Positions 36,668 through 45,181 of a stretch of DNA of 64,000 bases are shown here, in pieces; position 1 is the stretch's first letter, and each line of letters opens with the position of its first letter. This stretch comes from UBA830 sp002295635. GTDB lineage: Bacteria > Pseudomonadota > Alphaproteobacteria > MPNO01 > UBA830. The notes below the pieces were generated by a model. It saw nothing but the letters and a program-made list of their open reading frames with translations. It had not been told where the DNA came from and made no database searches. The position numbers and the translations under genes are program-made. The stretch spans positions 1-64,000 of the forward strand of contig DBHK01000026.1 of assembly GCA_002295635.1 (NCBI GenBank). The letters run 5' to 3'.

Positions 36668-38053
36668 ATGTCGCAAAAAGTAAGAGCATGTGGTGAAATG
36701 CAAAGAACAAAAATGTTCCGCCTTTTTGGCTTAGTGGTAATTTGCTTGATTGGAACTAGTTGTGTTTCTACTTACCAGAAACGAACAGTTACCACAAAAG
36801 AGATCAAGCTTATTCAACCGAGGGCTGAGATATCAGAAAATGATCTTTTGGAAGTTCGTATTAGTACATTTGCATCTGGTGAGAACGCAGACGAAGATGC
36901 CAAGGCCAAGCGTGTATCGAGAGAAATTCGTCGCGCCGAGGGCTATTATATCGCGACCAAGCTACGAGATACGATGCAGAAATCCGGGCATTGGGGCCCG
37001 GTCCGGGTCATTCCGGCAATCAAAAATAATGGAGAAATCGCGGTATCAGGTGAAATACTCGAATCCGATGGGGAAATACTAAAACTTTTCTTGGTTGTGT
37101 CAGATGCATCCGGCACGAACTGGTATTCAAAAGAGTATTCAGGCGTAGTCGATCAAGATAGGTACGAAACCGCAGAAAAGCAGGGATCCGATCCGTTTCA
37201 GTCGTTATATAATCAAATGGCAAATGATATAGCGCAGAAATTCAACACGTTACCAAAGAAAAGGGTCTACCAAATTAGACAAATCGCGGAACTGAAATTT
37301 GCTGCCGAATTCGCGCCAGATATATATGGAGGTTATCTAAAAAAAGGTAAAATAGTCCAAAAACCAACTAAAAATGATTTTTTAGGGAGCCTTTTTTCAG
37401 GTACTAAATCCTCCAAAACAAATGAAAGTAAGGGTACATACAAGGTTATTCGGCTCCCGTCGAACGATGACCCCTCTTTTCAACGCATTCAGCGTATCCG
37501 TGCCCGAGAAAATCAATTAGTAGAAACCCTTGACGCTCAGTACGATGGGCTTGCGCACAATATTCAGGCAGCCTACACGCAGTGGAGGACGTCACGACTG
37601 ACAGAAATGAACGCCGTGAGGAAGGCCGAAAAACTTGAGAGTGAGCGGGCCGCCAAAGCCGTTGTAACGGGACTTTTGGGTACCGCTTTGATCGTTGCTG
37701 GAGCGCAGAGCAATACCAACTGTCCTAGTTGCGGTACTGCCGGGATCTCCGTTGGTTCGGTCGTTCTTGCCGAAGCCGTTCGAGAGGCCATTCAACTCTC
37801 TGAAACAGCAGGTGCCGATCGTAAACTCCATCAAATCGCGCTCGAAGAACTCGGTGAATCGCTTGCTTCAGAAGTAACGCCCGTGGTGCTTGAAGTTGAA
37901 GGAGAGGCGGTCGAACTCACCGGATCCGTGGAGGACAAATTTCGGCAGTGGCGGGTAATTCTGAAGAAACTCCACGAACAGGAGGTCGGGCCCCTTGATA
38001 AATCATCCTCAAAATTTGGGGATAGCATTGGCAAACATAGCTTAACTGGCTAA
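36668..38053 (+). CDS. Putative lipoprotein of the VWA/ExbB-like operon
   Basis: 461 residues from the ATG at 36668, preceded by AAGGTGAGG. A GTG at 36626 would add 14 residues before a poor signal. A lipoprotein-type signal ends LIGTSC, so Cys about 32 may be lipidated. The next 200 residues look like an envelope domain, with charged helices around RQIAELKFAAEFAPDIYGGYL. Later come a helical region with a short hydrophobic glycine-rich segment (VVTGLLGTALIVAGA) and a CPSCG motif. Family unknown. Position between the first exported protein and the TPR protein suggests an outer-membrane or periplasmic part of the complex. Confidence 0.75.
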   Translation: MSQKVRACGEMQRTKMFRLFGLVVICLIGTSCVSTYQKRTVTTKEIKLIQPRAEISENDLLEVRISTFASGENADEDAKAKRVSREIRRAEGYYIATKLRDTMQKSGHWGPVRVIPAIKNNGEIAVSGEILESDGEILKLFLVVSDASGTNWYSKEYSGVVDQDRYETAEKQGSDPFQSLYNQMANDIAQKFNTLPKKRVYQIRQIAELKFAAEFAPDIYGGYLKKGKIVQKPTKNDFLGSLFSGTKSSKTNESKGTYKVIRLPSNDDPSFQRIQRIRARENQLVETLDAQYDGLAHNIQAAYTQWRTSRLTEMNAVRKAEKLESERAAKAVVTGLLGTALIVAGAQSNTNCPSCGTAGISVGSVVLAEAVREAIQLSETAGADRKLHQIALEELGESLASEVTPVVLEVEGEAVELTGSVEDKFRQWRVILKKLHEQEVGPLDKSSSKFGDSIGKHSLTG

Positions 38054-38075
38054 ATCGCCGGATCGGATAACGTAA

Positions 38076-39566
38076 ATGACTGTTTCCGGACCAAAACCAT
38101 TCCATGAGGACGGCAATTACAAGAGAGTAAATTTAGGGGTAGGCCTCGGTTTGCTTGTGCTTATCTTAGTCGCGCTAGCAGTTGTTTTTGTGCTTCCTAC
38201 GACTATCGACAAAGAACCACTGGGGCCTATAAAGAATTCCGAAAATAGGGAAATTAAGCCCACAAGAGCGGTGTCCCCATCCGCTAATCGCCCCCCGTCA
38301 GGAGCGGGGACTATGCCCTCACTAATAGACAAACGAAGAAAAACTGCCGAACGCCTTTTAAAAGATATACTCCGCGAAAAATCGCTTCTCGAGAGGGATC
38401 GAGTAACAATATGGGGGGAAAACAGATTGACCGTTAGTTACCCCGAGGTGTTACAGGCGCTTCAGCAGGCAAATGCGGCGTTCGATTCAGAGAATTATCT
38501 CATCTCTATAAAAGAATTTCAGCACGTTAAAGAACTTCTTGTAACTCTTGAAAAGAGTAAAAATAAACGTCTAATCATGGCGATTAAAGCAGGTCGTCTC
38601 GCAATAAAGAATGCCGAGGCCCGTTCCGCTGAGACGGCATTTAGTCTTGCCGTCGCTATTCAACCCGATAACCCTGAAGCCCTTGCAGGACTTGCTCGAG
38701 CGGCGTCGTTGCCTTCTGTCCTTAAACTAGTAGAACAAGGTCGGCGCCTCGAGTTAAACGGCCACCTAGAAGCGGCATACAGAGCATTCCGCGATGCCGC
38801 GAATGCGGACCCCGCTTATCGACCGGCGCAGAAAGAAGCCTCGCGAACCGGGCGACTGATTTCGGAAATGAATTACATTCGGGCAGTAACTGAGGCCATC
38901 CAGGGTATCGATAAGGGTAAATTTGAGATCGCCGCTATCGCCCTGTCAAAGGCTCGAAATATAAGGCCTCATTCGCAAGAACTCCGAGACCTCAGCACCC
39001 AGCTTAAACAGCGAAGAGAGGATGCTGCGATTGACAGTCTGTTGAGTAATGCCCGGAAGGCGGCCGCGAATGAGAATTGGGAAAAAGCAGCAACACAATA
39101 TCAGAAAGTCCTAACGATTGACCCAAACGCCGCCTCAGGAATCAATGGCCTTCGCCTTTCAAAACGCATGTTTCTTCTGCAAAACCAGATTAACAATTAT
39201 ATAAAAGAACCTGACCGACTAAATTCGGAAGAACCGCTCAAACATGCACGTCAATTGATAAAGGAGGGAAAAAATTCGCTGGCCTCTAGACCCCGTCTGG
39301 CCTCTAAAATAAAGCGCTTGAACGACCTAGTGATCAATGCATCCGTACCCCACACTGTGCTCCTAAGGTCGGATGGCGAAACCCACGTCACGGTATATCG
39401 GATTGCTCGTTTGGGACGATTTATAGAGAAGAGTATAGAATTAACACTTGGCAAATATATCGCGGTGGGAACACGTACCGGGTATCGAGATGTCCGCGTC
39501 GAATTTTGGATTCGCGGTGCCAACAATACCGCGTCCGTAATTGTTAAATGTACAGAGAGGATCTAG
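38076..39566 (+). CDS. Membrane-anchored TPR protein with C-terminal PEGA-like domain
   Basis: 496 residues. One membrane helix at about 20-40 leaves a short cytoplasmic tail and a large periplasmic part. Several TPR-like helical pairs follow (for example ETAFSLAVAIQPDNPEALAG, LEAAYRAFRDAANADPAY and WEKAATQYQKVLTIDPNAA). The last 75 residues form strands (HTVLLRSDGETHVTVYRI, then GTRTGYRDVRVEF) resembling a PEGA domain. The gene overlaps the next by 19 bases. TPR and PEGA domains are protein- and envelope-binding modules, so it is likely a scaffold that links the motor-like proteins to the rest of the system. Confidence 0.8.
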   Translation: MTVSGPKPFHEDGNYKRVNLGVGLGLLVLILVALAVVFVLPTTIDKEPLGPIKNSENREIKPTRAVSPSANRPPSGAGTMPSLIDKRRKTAERLLKDILREKSLLERDRVTIWGENRLTVSYPEVLQALQQANAAFDSENYLISIKEFQHVKELLVTLEKSKNKRLIMAIKAGRLAIKNAEARSAETAFSLAVAIQPDNPEALAGLARAASLPSVLKLVEQGRRLELNGHLEAAYRAFRDAANADPAYRPAQKEASRTGRLISEMNYIRAVTEAIQGIDKGKFEIAAIALSKARNIRPHSQELRDLSTQLKQRREDAAIDSLLSNARKAAANENWEKAATQYQKVLTIDPNAASGINGLRLSKRMFLLQNQINNYIKEPDRLNSEEPLKHARQLIKEGKNSLASRPRLASKIKRLNDLVINASVPHTVLLRSDGETHVTVYRIARLGRFIEKSIELTLGKYIAVGTRTGYRDVRVEFWIRGANNTASVIVKCTERI

Positions 39567-41986
39567 GAGCGTTGATACGCATCTTTGACGGTGAAAGCGA
39601 ATGTGACCTGTCTTTGTCGGATCTGCCAATCGCCTTAGGCATCACGGCAGACAACACACTTTCAATCGGGCCGCAGGCCGAAGCGGATCCATGTCTATGG
39701 CTAAGGGGTCATGACGGCCACTATTTCCTCCAAACAGAGAGCGGAGGTAGATCCGTATACCAAAATGGCAAAATCATAAAGGGGTCGGTCTGGATAACGG
39801 CGACCGATACCATCCGCATAGGCGATATCCGCATAAGGGTAAATATTTCAGGTGATAGATTAGATTTAAGGGTCATCGCGCCTAGCGTAAAAGGCGATTC
39901 TCAAAATGAGATTGGCTCGAATTCCAAGACACAAACATCATCAGCATTTCCAGAACGAGGAGCAACGGAAAGGGTATCAAGAGAAAAATTGCAAAGATGG
40001 AAATCCAAACCCTATATAATCGCAGTTTTCGGCATCCTTGTAGCAGGTGTAGCGTTCGTTCTTTCCGCGTCACTCGTAACTCTTGATATTAAGCCATCTC
40101 CTACATCGATATCGCTCTCGGGGATCTTCCCAGCCATTCCATTCGGCGACCGCTTTCTCGTTTTACCGGGAAAATACAAAGTCCGGAGCAAAAGCCCGGG
40201 GTATCGGCCGTTGGATGAAAGCGTAAGAATCGAATTTGGTAATAGTCATCGGTTTTTCTTTCAGATGCTTAAACTTCCCGGCCTCATATCTATTAAAACG
40301 GCACCCGATATACCTGCGGAAGTCAAATTTGGCGATAAGTTTGTTGGTACAACCCCCCTGACTGATATCGAGATAAGTCCAGGCACACACTCTGTAGAGA
40401 TCAGATCCGAGCGATACTTAACTGTCCAAACTTCGGTAAAAGTTACAGGTAAGGGCGAACGTCAGGTGCTCAATGTAGCGTTGGATCCAGCATGGGGAAC
40501 ACTAATGGTTACTAGTAATCCAAAAGGCGCTGATCTAACACTTAATGGTCGACTCGTGGGTAGTACACCATCACTCGCAAAACCCCTGAGGGGTAAATAC
40601 CGTCTCGAACTCGCTAAACCAGGATGGAAACCTGCCTATCGGGAGTTTGATATTTCTCCGGGTAGAGCCGTCGATTTAGGGACAATCCAACTGGAACGGA
40701 TCGATGGTAAGCTGTTCATCTCATCTCGGCCATCAAATGCCACTGTGACGATTGGTGACATGTTTCGCGGCCGCACACCGTTGAAAATCGACCTCGTTGG
40801 TCAAAAGACTTACGATATACGTCTCACCAAACTTGGCTACAAACCCAAAATCCTCTCTGCTGCGATAAAGTCCGATAAGACAACAACCATTGTTGCAAAA
40901 CTAAACCCTGAGTTTGGCATCATTTTTCTGAAGACAAGCCCTTCGGGAGCCAAACTAAAGATTGACGGCCGACCAGTCGGAGCCGCCTCGCAACGCCTGC
41001 GCCTTCAAACCCGGCCGCATAACATTGAGATCAGCAAGCCAGGTTATATAACCTATCGCGGCATGGTTTCTCCGCGAAAAGCCGCCTCAAAAAGCTTGAA
41101 AATAACTCTTGAGAAACAATTAGACGTACTCCGCCAAAAATCTCGAAAAAGTATCAATACGTCATCGGGGCATGTCGTCCGCATAGTGCCTATAGATGGC
41201 GAGGTTGAATTCAAAATGGGAGCGTCCCGCCGCGAGCGTGGTAGACGATCCAATGAAACCCTGTATCCAGTCGGACTTACAAAAAGCTTCGCCATTGGCG
41301 AGGCTGAGGTCACCAATGCCATGTATCGACGTTTCCGACCAAATCATAATTCGGGCAGCGGGCTGAATGGCGACGCTCAACCAGCGGTATCGTTGACTTG
41401 GGACGATGCTGCGCGCTACCTGAACTGGATAAGCGAATTAGAGGGCCACCCACCCGCCTATCACGAGGAGAAGAAGAGAATGGTCGCCATTCTACCGCTG
41501 ACAATGGGATACCGGCTACCGACCGAGGCAGAATGGGTTTATGTCGCTCGATACGAAGCGGGCAAACGTTCGAAATCCAATCCCCTGAAATTCCCTTGGG
41601 GTTTCTCGATGCCGCCGATCGCCAGAAGCGGAAATTTTGCAGACCAGACCGCAGCGGGATTGGTTCCAATTCAGATCCAAGGTTATCGCGACGGCTATAG
41701 GAAAACGTCGCCTGTCCGTAGCTTTCGCGCAAATATACTCGGTTTATATGATGTGGGTGGTAATGCCGCAGAATGGATTAACGATTTCTACGACGCTTCT
41801 GCCGGCGGAAGAAAACTATCCCGCGATCCGACAGGACCAAAGAGTGGAAGATTTCATGTTATTCGCGGGTCAAGTTGGCGTCATGGTTCAATTACGGAAT
41901 TACGGCTATCATTCAGGGACTATTCGGATGAGAAAAGAAACGATATCGGATTCAGGATTGCCCGTTATGTTCAGATTCCCAACTAA
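39548..41986 (+). CDS. FHA-like/PEGA-repeat protein with cysteine-less formylglycine-enzyme-like domain
   Basis: 812 residues. The N-terminal 110 residues have an FHA/YscD-like strand pattern and precede one membrane helix at about 155-177, so they should be cytoplasmic. At least four PEGA-type repeats follow (PSPTSISLSGIFPAI, PDIPAEVKFGDKFVGTTP, SNPKGADLTLNGRLVGSTP, SRPSNATVTIGDMFRGRTP and a fifth variant). Residues about 535-812 form a SUMF1/FGE-like domain: PTEAEWVYVAR, DVGGNAAEWIND, VIRGSSW, DIGFRIAR. The two cysteines that make FGE catalytic, normally just after RGGSW, are absent (RHGSITE instead), so a binding or structural role is likely and sulfatase activation is not. Confidence 0.85.
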   Translation: MYREDLGALIRIFDGESECDLSLSDLPIALGITADNTLSIGPQAEADPCLWLRGHDGHYFLQTESGGRSVYQNGKIIKGSVWITATDTIRIGDIRIRVNISGDRLDLRVIAPSVKGDSQNEIGSNSKTQTSSAFPERGATERVSREKLQRWKSKPYIIAVFGILVAGVAFVLSASLVTLDIKPSPTSISLSGIFPAIPFGDRFLVLPGKYKVRSKSPGYRPLDESVRIEFGNSHRFFFQMLKLPGLISIKTAPDIPAEVKFGDKFVGTTPLTDIEISPGTHSVEIRSERYLTVQTSVKVTGKGERQVLNVALDPAWGTLMVTSNPKGADLTLNGRLVGSTPSLAKPLRGKYRLELAKPGWKPAYREFDISPGRAVDLGTIQLERIDGKLFISSRPSNATVTIGDMFRGRTPLKIDLVGQKTYDIRLTKLGYKPKILSAAIKSDKTTTIVAKLNPEFGIIFLKTSPSGAKLKIDGRPVGAASQRLRLQTRPHNIEISKPGYITYRGMVSPRKAASKSLKITLEKQLDVLRQKSRKSINTSSGHVVRIVPIDGEVEFKMGASRRERGRRSNETLYPVGLTKSFAIGEAEVTNAMYRRFRPNHNSGSGLNGDAQPAVSLTWDDAARYLNWISELEGHPPAYHEEKKRMVAILPLTMGYRLPTEAEWVYVARYEAGKRSKSNPLKFPWGFSMPPIARSGNFADQTAAGLVPIQIQGYRDGYRKTSPVRSFRANILGLYDVGGNAAEWINDFYDASAGGRKLSRDPTGPKSGRFHVIRGSSWRHGSITELRLSFRDYSDEKRNDIGFRIARYVQIPN

Positions 41987-42215
41987 ATTAAACTCCCTTT
42001 GTTTCGCCACCATTTTCGCCTCAGCGTTGGTCTATGGCGTTGTTGCAACCGCACAGGATAATCGAGAACAGTCATCGCCATCATCCTCCAGCTCCGACCA
42101 TTCGACACAGTTATCCCCACCGCCAAATAAAATTTACAAGCCCGGTCAAACTGTTTTTCGTCCACGGGAAACTATTGCACCCGGAAAACCGGTGTCTTTC
42201 CCTTCCGATATCTGA
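41967..42215 (+). CDS. Small exported proline/serine-rich protein
   Basis: 82 residues from ATG 41967, overlapping the 3' end of the FGE-like gene by 20 bases. A clear signal peptide ends ASALVYGVVATA, with mature start QDNREQ. A Ser-rich linker and a Pro-rich tail (YKPGQTVFRPRETIAPGKP) follow. A slightly longer start at 41930 is possible. No family recognised. Small secreted proteins of this kind often act as linkers or plugs in envelope complexes; that is only a guess. It is ten bases from the channel gene. Confidence 0.6.
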   Translation: MFRFPTKLNSLCFATIFASALVYGVVATAQDNREQSSPSSSSSDHSTQLSPPPNKIYKPGQTVFRPRETIAPGKPVSFPSDI

Positions 42216-42224
42216 GCCAGAAAA

Positions 42225-43031
42225 ATGAAAAAATTCTTTCCGTCAGAACTTATATTTCAGATCTTTGCTCTCCTCGTCGCCTTTATTGTTGTGCACACTG
42301 TTTACGTAGGGATAATCCGCCCAAATGCAGAAGCATTTCATAAGATTGAACAAACGCAGATTGCACAAAATTCCGATTACGAGCCGCAGCGATCTCTCTA
42401 TGTCGTTCTTCGAGATTTTGAGCAGGAAGTCTGTTTCATACTAATGTTCTGGGCTCTTTCTATCCTCGGCTATAAAGCGGTGCGCGTTTACCGCCAGCAA
42501 AAACAGTTAAAGCTTGATTTTGTTGGACTTCCAGAGGGTGAGTACGTGTCGGTCGAAACCGCGAAGCAGGCATCCTCTCTAATTCGCAAACGTCTACCGC
42601 CCGAAGCGCAGGACTACTTATTATCCCGGGTAATGTTAGCAGCAATCGACCGTTTTTCGGCTACCAGAAGTGTTCAGGATGCCTCAAGCGTCGTACACTC
42701 GGTTTGCGACTCAGAAGCTGAGCGGGTGGAATCTGAACTATCAATCATCCGTTACATTGCCTGGGCCATACCATCGGTTGGATTTATCGGTACCGTCCGA
42801 GGAATTGGTAACGCCCTTGGACAGGCCCACCGTGCTGTTGCAGGCGATATCACTGGAGTTACACAAAGCCTCGGGGTTGCCTTCAACTCGACATTCATTG
42901 CGTTGCTAATTTCCATAATCCTGATGTTCTTGGTTCATGCGATGCAATCATCGCAGGAAAGATTGGTCCTTGATGTGCGCCGCTACTGCGATGACTGGTT
43001 CGTTCGACGTCTTCGCAGTTCAGAGACATAA
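42225..43031 (+). CDS. MotA/TolQ/ExbB-type proton channel family protein
   Basis: 268 residues. Helices are predicted at about 9-31, 66-88, 177-197 and 217-241. The diagnostic C-terminal block is clear: PSVGFIGTVRGIGNALGQAH followed by TQSLGVAFNSTFIALLISI, as in TolQ/ExbB/MotA (GTVxGI, then a TM helix with a Thr facing the channel). In these motors a pentamer of this subunit surrounds a dimer of a single-helix partner bearing an essential Asp. The partners appear to be the two following VWA proteins. No exbD, tolR or motB is nearby. Confidence 0.9.
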   Translation: MKKFFPSELIFQIFALLVAFIVVHTVYVGIIRPNAEAFHKIEQTQIAQNSDYEPQRSLYVVLRDFEQEVCFILMFWALSILGYKAVRVYRQQKQLKLDFVGLPEGEYVSVETAKQASSLIRKRLPPEAQDYLLSRVMLAAIDRFSATRSVQDASSVVHSVCDSEAERVESELSIIRYIAWAIPSVGFIGTVRGIGNALGQAHRAVAGDITGVTQSLGVAFNSTFIALLISIILMFLVHAMQSSQERLVLDVRRYCDDWFVRRLRSSET

Positions 43032-43040
43032 AACAACAGA

Positions 43041-44132
43041 ATGAAGAAAAGGCCCGTCTCGCCATTCAGTTTGGCCTTTCTCGATATTATGTTCTGTGGT
43101 TTTGGCGCGGTAGTGCTTCTGGTGGTTATCCTTAATGGGGAGGTCATCAAAAAACGCGAGGGAAAATTTGAAGACCTGAGAGGCGTGTTAAACCGAGCTA
43201 CCATATCCGAGCAGTTAGCCTCAGAACAGCTAGTTGAAACTCGCGAAGAGTTGAAAACCGCACAAATTGAGGTCAGAAGGCTTAAATCCCTCATAAATCA
43301 AAGAATCAAAGAACGGAATAAGGCGGATAGTGCCCGGCAAATATCCCTATCAAAACTCGCCAAGGTAAATAGAGATCAGTCTCGTTTGGAGCGAGAACAG
43401 GCAGCTCTTCGGGCTAGCACAAAACTCCTGAAATCTAAGAGGCCGAAAAACTCCAAACTCGGAACACGAAAATTAGCTTTTTCCGGAGATGGTCAGCGGC
43501 AGTATCTTACTGGTCTCAAACTAGGTGGGAAACGGACGCTTATTCTCGTGGATAGCTCCGCAAGTATGCTAGATGAAACTATAGTGAATATTGTCCGTCG
43601 TAAGCTGATGAAACCTGATCAGAGACGACGTGCTCCAAAATGGCAGCGAACGCTGAGTTCTGTTCAATGGCTGCTCGCGAACCTCAAGCCCGGGACTCAG
43701 TTCCAAATTTACTCTTTCAGCACACGGGCAAAGCCTATTATTGGGGGTTCAGAGGGCCGCTGGCTAAGCTCGGACAGTCGAACCGACCTCCAAAACACTC
43801 TCAACGGGATACGAGCGATTACGCCTGAGGGAGGCACTAGCCTTCATCGTGCTTTCAGAGTTCCAAAAAGTTTTAAACCAATTCCGGACAGTATAATCCT
43901 GATTACTGACGGCCTCCCGACACAAGATTTTATGGCGAAAGGCATGGGGCAAGTATCTAGCGATGAGCGCGTTGAACTTTTTCAGTCTGCTGTAAAAAGT
44001 CTCCCCGCTATGATCCCCGTCAACACCTTGCTCTTTCCGATCGAGGGTGACCCAATCGCCGCGGTCTCATTCTGGGAGCTAGCTATAAAAACAAAAGGTT
44101 CCTTCATTACACCTGCGAGAGACTGGCCATGA
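43041..44132 (+). CDS. VWA-domain protein with ExbD/MotB-like anchor helix (first copy)
   Basis: 363 residues. The N-terminal helix begins F13-L-D15-I-M-F-C-G-F-G-A-V24, with Asp15 placed like the proton-binding Asp of ExbD, TolR and MotB. A long coiled coil (about 40-135) leads to a VWA domain with a full MIDAS: DSSAS at about 170-174, Thr in EGGTSLHRAF and Asp in ILITDGLPT. The VWA domain should lie in the periplasm. It starts nine bases after the channel gene and overlaps the next VWA gene by four bases (ATGA). The resemblance to ion-motor B-subunits is my inference. Confidence 0.85.
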   Translation: MKKRPVSPFSLAFLDIMFCGFGAVVLLVVILNGEVIKKREGKFEDLRGVLNRATISEQLASEQLVETREELKTAQIEVRRLKSLINQRIKERNKADSARQISLSKLAKVNRDQSRLEREQAALRASTKLLKSKRPKNSKLGTRKLAFSGDGQRQYLTGLKLGGKRTLILVDSSASMLDETIVNIVRRKLMKPDQRRRAPKWQRTLSSVQWLLANLKPGTQFQIYSFSTRAKPIIGGSEGRWLSSDSRTDLQNTLNGIRAITPEGGTSLHRAFRVPKSFKPIPDSIILITDGLPTQDFMAKGMGQVSSDERVELFQSAVKSLPAMIPVNTLLFPIEGDPIAAVSFWELAIKTKGSFITPARDWP

Positions 44133-45136
44133 ACCGAAGTCGAAGGAGGGATAGCGAAATTTTCTCGATGTCTTTTTTGGACGTGGTTTCCTGCGGTTTC
44201 GGCGCGGTAATTCTTCTTCTGGTATTAGCATTCGCGCTCGAACCAGCGACCCTTAGTCAAATTACCAAAGACCTTTCAGGCTCAATAATGATTCGGAACG
44301 ATACCCGCGATAAGCACGTCCAAAAACGAGAACAGCTATTGCCTCAACTGGCAAAGCAGGAAAAATATATTGCCGCATTTAGCCGGGATTTAAAGAAAAT
44401 CGAGCAGGAGACGTCGAGAGCTCGGATAAGCGCCGTTTCGGCTGCGGTGGAGCTTGCGGAACAACAAGAAAAGGCCGAACAACTTGCGATAGTCCGTCAG
44501 AACCTAACGCAGGAAATGAGGAGGCTACTGGACCAGCCACAATATAGGCCCCCGAAGGATAACGCCGTCATTGGCGGGATCCCAGTCGACAGCGAATATA
44601 TCCTCTTCATCATTGATACTTCAGGAAGCATGCAGCAATTCGCTTGGCCTCTAGTAGTTAGAAAAGTGCGGGAAGTACTGGAAGTCTATCCAAAGGTCAA
44701 AGGTATACAGATAATGAACGATATGGGCCGCTACATGTTTGAAACCTACAGCGGTCGTTGGATACCGGACACTCCTTCCCGTCGCCGCGCTGTAATTGAT
44801 CGACTGAAGAATTGGAACAGTTTCAGTAACAGTAGCCCCGTTGAGGGAATTGTCGCGGCGGTACGTGGATTTTATCGCCAGGATCGTCTCATTAGCCTAT
44901 ACGTATTCGGGGATGATTTTACAGGTCGCAATATTACCAATGTCGTTGAAGAGGTGGCCCGGATCAATGTTTTGGACGATCTCGGCAAGCCGCGGGTCCG
45001 AATCCACGCCTTTGGATTCCCTGTTTTGTTCCGATCTGAGAAACACTTGCCTAATCGGCAGCGATTTGCCCATCTCATGCGCGTACTTACCGCACGTAAT
45101 GCCGGCAGTTTCGTTGGATTGAACGATCTGAAATAG
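44129..45136 (+). CDS. VWA-domain protein with ExbD/MotB-like anchor helix (second copy)
   Basis: 335 residues and a paralogue of the preceding gene. The helix motif F16-L-D18-V-V-S-C-G-F-G-A-V27 repeats the same pattern. A coiled coil (about 55-135) follows, then a VWA domain with DTSGS at about 163-167 and an acidic MIDAS residue in YVFGDDFTG. The expected MIDAS Thr region reads NSSPVEGI, so metal binding may differ from copy one. Two unequal VWA partners beside one channel gene could form a heterodimer. Last gene of the operon. Confidence 0.85.
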   Translation: MNRSRRRDSEIFSMSFLDVVSCGFGAVILLLVLAFALEPATLSQITKDLSGSIMIRNDTRDKHVQKREQLLPQLAKQEKYIAAFSRDLKKIEQETSRARISAVSAAVELAEQQEKAEQLAIVRQNLTQEMRRLLDQPQYRPPKDNAVIGGIPVDSEYILFIIDTSGSMQQFAWPLVVRKVREVLEVYPKVKGIQIMNDMGRYMFETYSGRWIPDTPSRRRAVIDRLKNWNSFSNSSPVEGIVAAVRGFYRQDRLISLYVFGDDFTGRNITNVVEEVARINVLDDLGKPRVRIHAFGFPVLFRSEKHLPNRQRFAHLMRVLTARNAGSFVGLNDLK

Positions 45137-45181
45137 GTACCGAGATGCCTATTGAGTTATGATAAAGTCGTCGAGTGATAT

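Noticed and set aside
39548..41986. Sulfatase-activating formylglycine-generating enzyme
   Set aside because: The two catalytic cysteines are missing and no sulfatase gene is nearby.
42225..45136. Zorya defence system
   Set aside because: A MotA-like channel is present, but there is no ZorB with an OmpA-like domain, no ZorC and no ZorD/E; the partners are VWA proteins.
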